Source: Sphingomonas kyeonggiensis
GTDB taxonomy: Bacteria > Pseudomonadota > Alphaproteobacteria > Sphingomonadales > Sphingomonadaceae
DNA length: 64,000 bases
Assembly: GCF_014204495.1 (NCBI RefSeq)
Contig: NZ_JACHLN010000002.1
Span: 806,001-870,000, forward strand
Reading direction: 5' to 3'
The stretch's first letter is position 1; each line of letters opens with the position of its first letter. Below the pieces are notes generated by a model. That model was not told the origin of the DNA, did no database searches, and worked only from the letters and a program-made list of their open reading frames with translations. Below, piece by piece: positions 62,883 through 64,000 of the stretch. A program made the translations under genes and the position numbers.

Positions 62883-63020
62883 CCCCTCCCTGCAAGGGAG
62901 GGGCAAGGGGTGGGTTAGAAAAGGTCGGGCTCGATGCCCGGCCTTTTCTTTTCCTCAAGCCGATTAGCTGAGCTCGCTACGCTCGCCACCCACCCCCAAC
63001 CCCTCCCTTGCAGGGAGGGG
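62883..63020. repeat. Paired inverted repeat (CCCTGCAAGGGAGGGG type) around a terminator
   Basis: CCCCTCCCTGCAAGGGAGGG from 62883 with GGGGTGGGTT extension, and its inverted relative ending 63020, between convergent genes. The space between the arms contains the rho-independent terminator at 62919. Confidence 0.8.
62919..62952 (+). terminator. Rho-independent terminator
   Basis: AAAAGGTCGGGC / GCCCGGCCTTTT stem of 12 bp (one T:G), loop TCGAT, followed by CTTTT. It can stop the K+ channel transcript and, because the stem starts with AAAA, also the convergent acetyltransferase transcript. Best terminator in the window. Confidence 0.8.
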
Positions 63021-63046
63021 AGGAAGAAGGCGCCCAGTCGTCAGCC

Positions 63047-63808
63047 TCAAAGGCTCTCCCGAGCCTCGTCGCACTCCTCGCAGTCCTCGTCGGCGCCGTG
63101 CAGGAATATCAGCGGATCGGCCTTCACCTTCGCCGCCGCGATCCGCACGAGGTCCTCCGCCTCCATCAGCCGCGCCTCGGCATGCCCTACCCGCCCGGCG
63201 CGCAATGCCCCCTCGGCGCGCAGCCAGCCGTCCGCCAGCTCGAACTTCTCGCAGCAGCTGTCATTCTCGCCATAATGGACCTCGCGGCCCGCATCATCGA
63301 TGTAGTGGAAATCGCTGCGATAAGGCGCGCCGCCGACCAGCTCGGCGAGGTGCAGCATCGTGTTGGCATGATGCCCCACGCCGAGCAGCAGCACCTGCCC
63401 ACCCGCCTGCCGGATGCGGTCGATCGCGCTTTCCGGCGCCGCCGGCGGCAGCACGAACGGCCCGCCGGTGATCCATTCCGCCTTGGGCCCGCGCGCGGAG
63501 ACCGCATCGAAATGCGGGCTGCGTACCACCCCCGGCATCCGCCAGAACAGGTCTGCGACGATCCCCAGATCGTCGCGATTGCCGGTGGTCGCCGGGTCGA
63601 AGACGGTCTCGTCGTCGCCCGTCGCCGAAGGCATCGCCAGTGTCCCTTCCGGCCCCAGTGCCTCGCCCAGCGCCGCGATCAGCCCTTCGGGCCCGCCCTC
63701 GACCGGCCGGACCTCGCGGAAGCTCATATGGACAAGCAGCACCCCGCCCGCGCGCACGCCGAGGTCCCGCAGCTGGCCGACCAGCGTCTCTTTCGAAATC
63801 GTCTCCAT
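63047..63808 (-). CDS. AAC(3)-fold N-acetyltransferase
   Basis: 253 residues. Starts METISKETLVGQLRDLGV with GGVLLVHMSFREVRPVEGGP, the AAC(3) start signature. The middle has GTLAMPSATGDDETVFDP and MPGVVRSPHFDAVSARGP; the acetyl-CoA/substrate segment is LLLGVGHHANTMLHLAEL. The C-terminal part has an unusual Cys/acidic tail (ADEDCEECDEARESL). The family acetylates the 3-amino group of aminoglycosides, but many chromosomal members have other substrates, so antibiotic resistance should not be assumed. It is divergent from the DUF486 gene, 35 bases away. Confidence 0.88.
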   Translation of the reverse strand: METISKETLVGQLRDLGVRAGGVLLVHMSFREVRPVEGGPEGLIAALGEALGPEGTLAMPSATGDDETVFDPATTGNRDDLGIVADLFWRMPGVVRSPHFDAVSARGPKAEWITGGPFVLPPAAPESAIDRIRQAGGQVLLLGVGHHANTMLHLAELVGGAPYRSDFHYIDDAGREVHYGENDSCCEKFELADGWLRAEGALRAGRVGHAEARLMEAEDLVRIAAAKVKADPLIFLHGADEDCEECDEARESL

Positions 63809-63843
63809 CTTGACCTTGATGCCATCCCGGCCAAGGTCGCGCC

Positions 63844-64000
63844 ATGTCCGAGATGCTCTTCGCCCGCCTTCTGCCGATCCTGCTGCTGATCGGCTCCAAC
63901 GTCTTCATGACGATCGCCTGGTACGGGCATCTCAAGTTCAAGAGCGCGCCGCTGCTGCTCGTGATCCTGGCGAGCTGGAGCATCGCGCTGGTCGAATATT
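63844..64000 (+). CDS. DUF486 (DMT-type) membrane protein, 3' partial
   Basis: 52 codons are visible before the window ends: MSEMLFARLLPILLLIGSNV, then FMTIAWYGHLKFKSAPLLLV and ASWSIALVEY. The GSNVFMTxAWYGHLK segment is the DUF486 signature; complete members are about 115 residues with four transmembrane helices. Probably a small drug/metabolite-type membrane protein of unknown substrate. The stop lies outside the window. Confidence 0.88.
   Translation, partial: MSEMLFARLLPILLLIGSNVFMTIAWYGHLKFKSAPLLLVILASWSIALVEY

Noticed and set aside
63047-63808. Aminoglycoside-resistance gene
   Set aside because: The AAC(3) fold is clear, but chromosomal relatives often have other substrates, and no mobile element or resistance context is present.

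Overview
The window is GC-rich, densely coded DNA from an alphaproteobacterium, most likely a Sphingomonas-type member of the Sphingomonadales. Support comes from an RcdA-type (DUF1465) protease adaptor, an alphaproteobacterial DksA-like protein with a degraded zinc finger, a FixL/FixJ-like two-component pair, SCPU-type (spore coat U) chaperone-usher fimbriae, and TTAACCAT half-sites resembling CtrA boxes. I see no tRNA, rRNA, CRISPR array, insertion sequence or prophage. Both window ends cut a gene.

Left part (1-26.8 kb), cell surface and its control. A large envelope protein (5' end missing) is translationally coupled to a small DUF11-like secreted protein. A 3630-residue type V autotransporter follows on the minus strand; its passenger is built from beta-strand repeats plus four copies of a module of about 260 residues. 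A 0.5-kb AT-richer gap with clustered dyads leads into a complete fimbrial operon: six pilin-like subunits, chaperone, usher and a two-domain tip-like protein. Convergent to it, on the minus strand, are a lone SCPU-like gene, a FixJ-like regulator, a FixL-like histidine kinase and a single-domain receiver. The layout suggests, but does not prove, that this phosphorelay controls the fimbriae.

Middle (27-39.5 kb). A chrB-chrA chromate resistance pair is followed by a second giant autotransporter (3338 residues, plus strand) with a Gly-rich N-terminus and two copies of its own version of the module.

Right part (39.6-64 kb), mostly core and housekeeping genes. There is a membrane protein, then the tightly overlapped six-gene DUF4129 / DUF4350 / MoxR / DUF58 / SpoIIM-like / RDD operon. 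After it come a VOC-fold protein, an AzgA-type purine permease, and altronate dehydratase uxaA preceded by a perfect 16-bp LacI-type operator. Next are a Cys-rich membrane protein, a gamma-carbonic anhydrase, small hypothetical genes (including 55- and 51-codon ones), a nitronate monooxygenase-like flavoprotein, RcdA and YdcH-like proteins. Then follow a PilZ protein, a DksA-like protein, a serine-rich protein with a PEP-CTERM-like tail, a host-attachment protein, serS, an NlpD-like LysM/M23 lipoprotein, an OmpA-family protein, a K+ channel with an RCK domain coupled to an 18-codon leader, an AAC(3)-fold acetyltransferase and the start of a DUF486 membrane protein.

Five intergenic spaces on the right carry paired inverted repeats. 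In at least three, the two copies differ by compensatory changes that preserve the hairpin.
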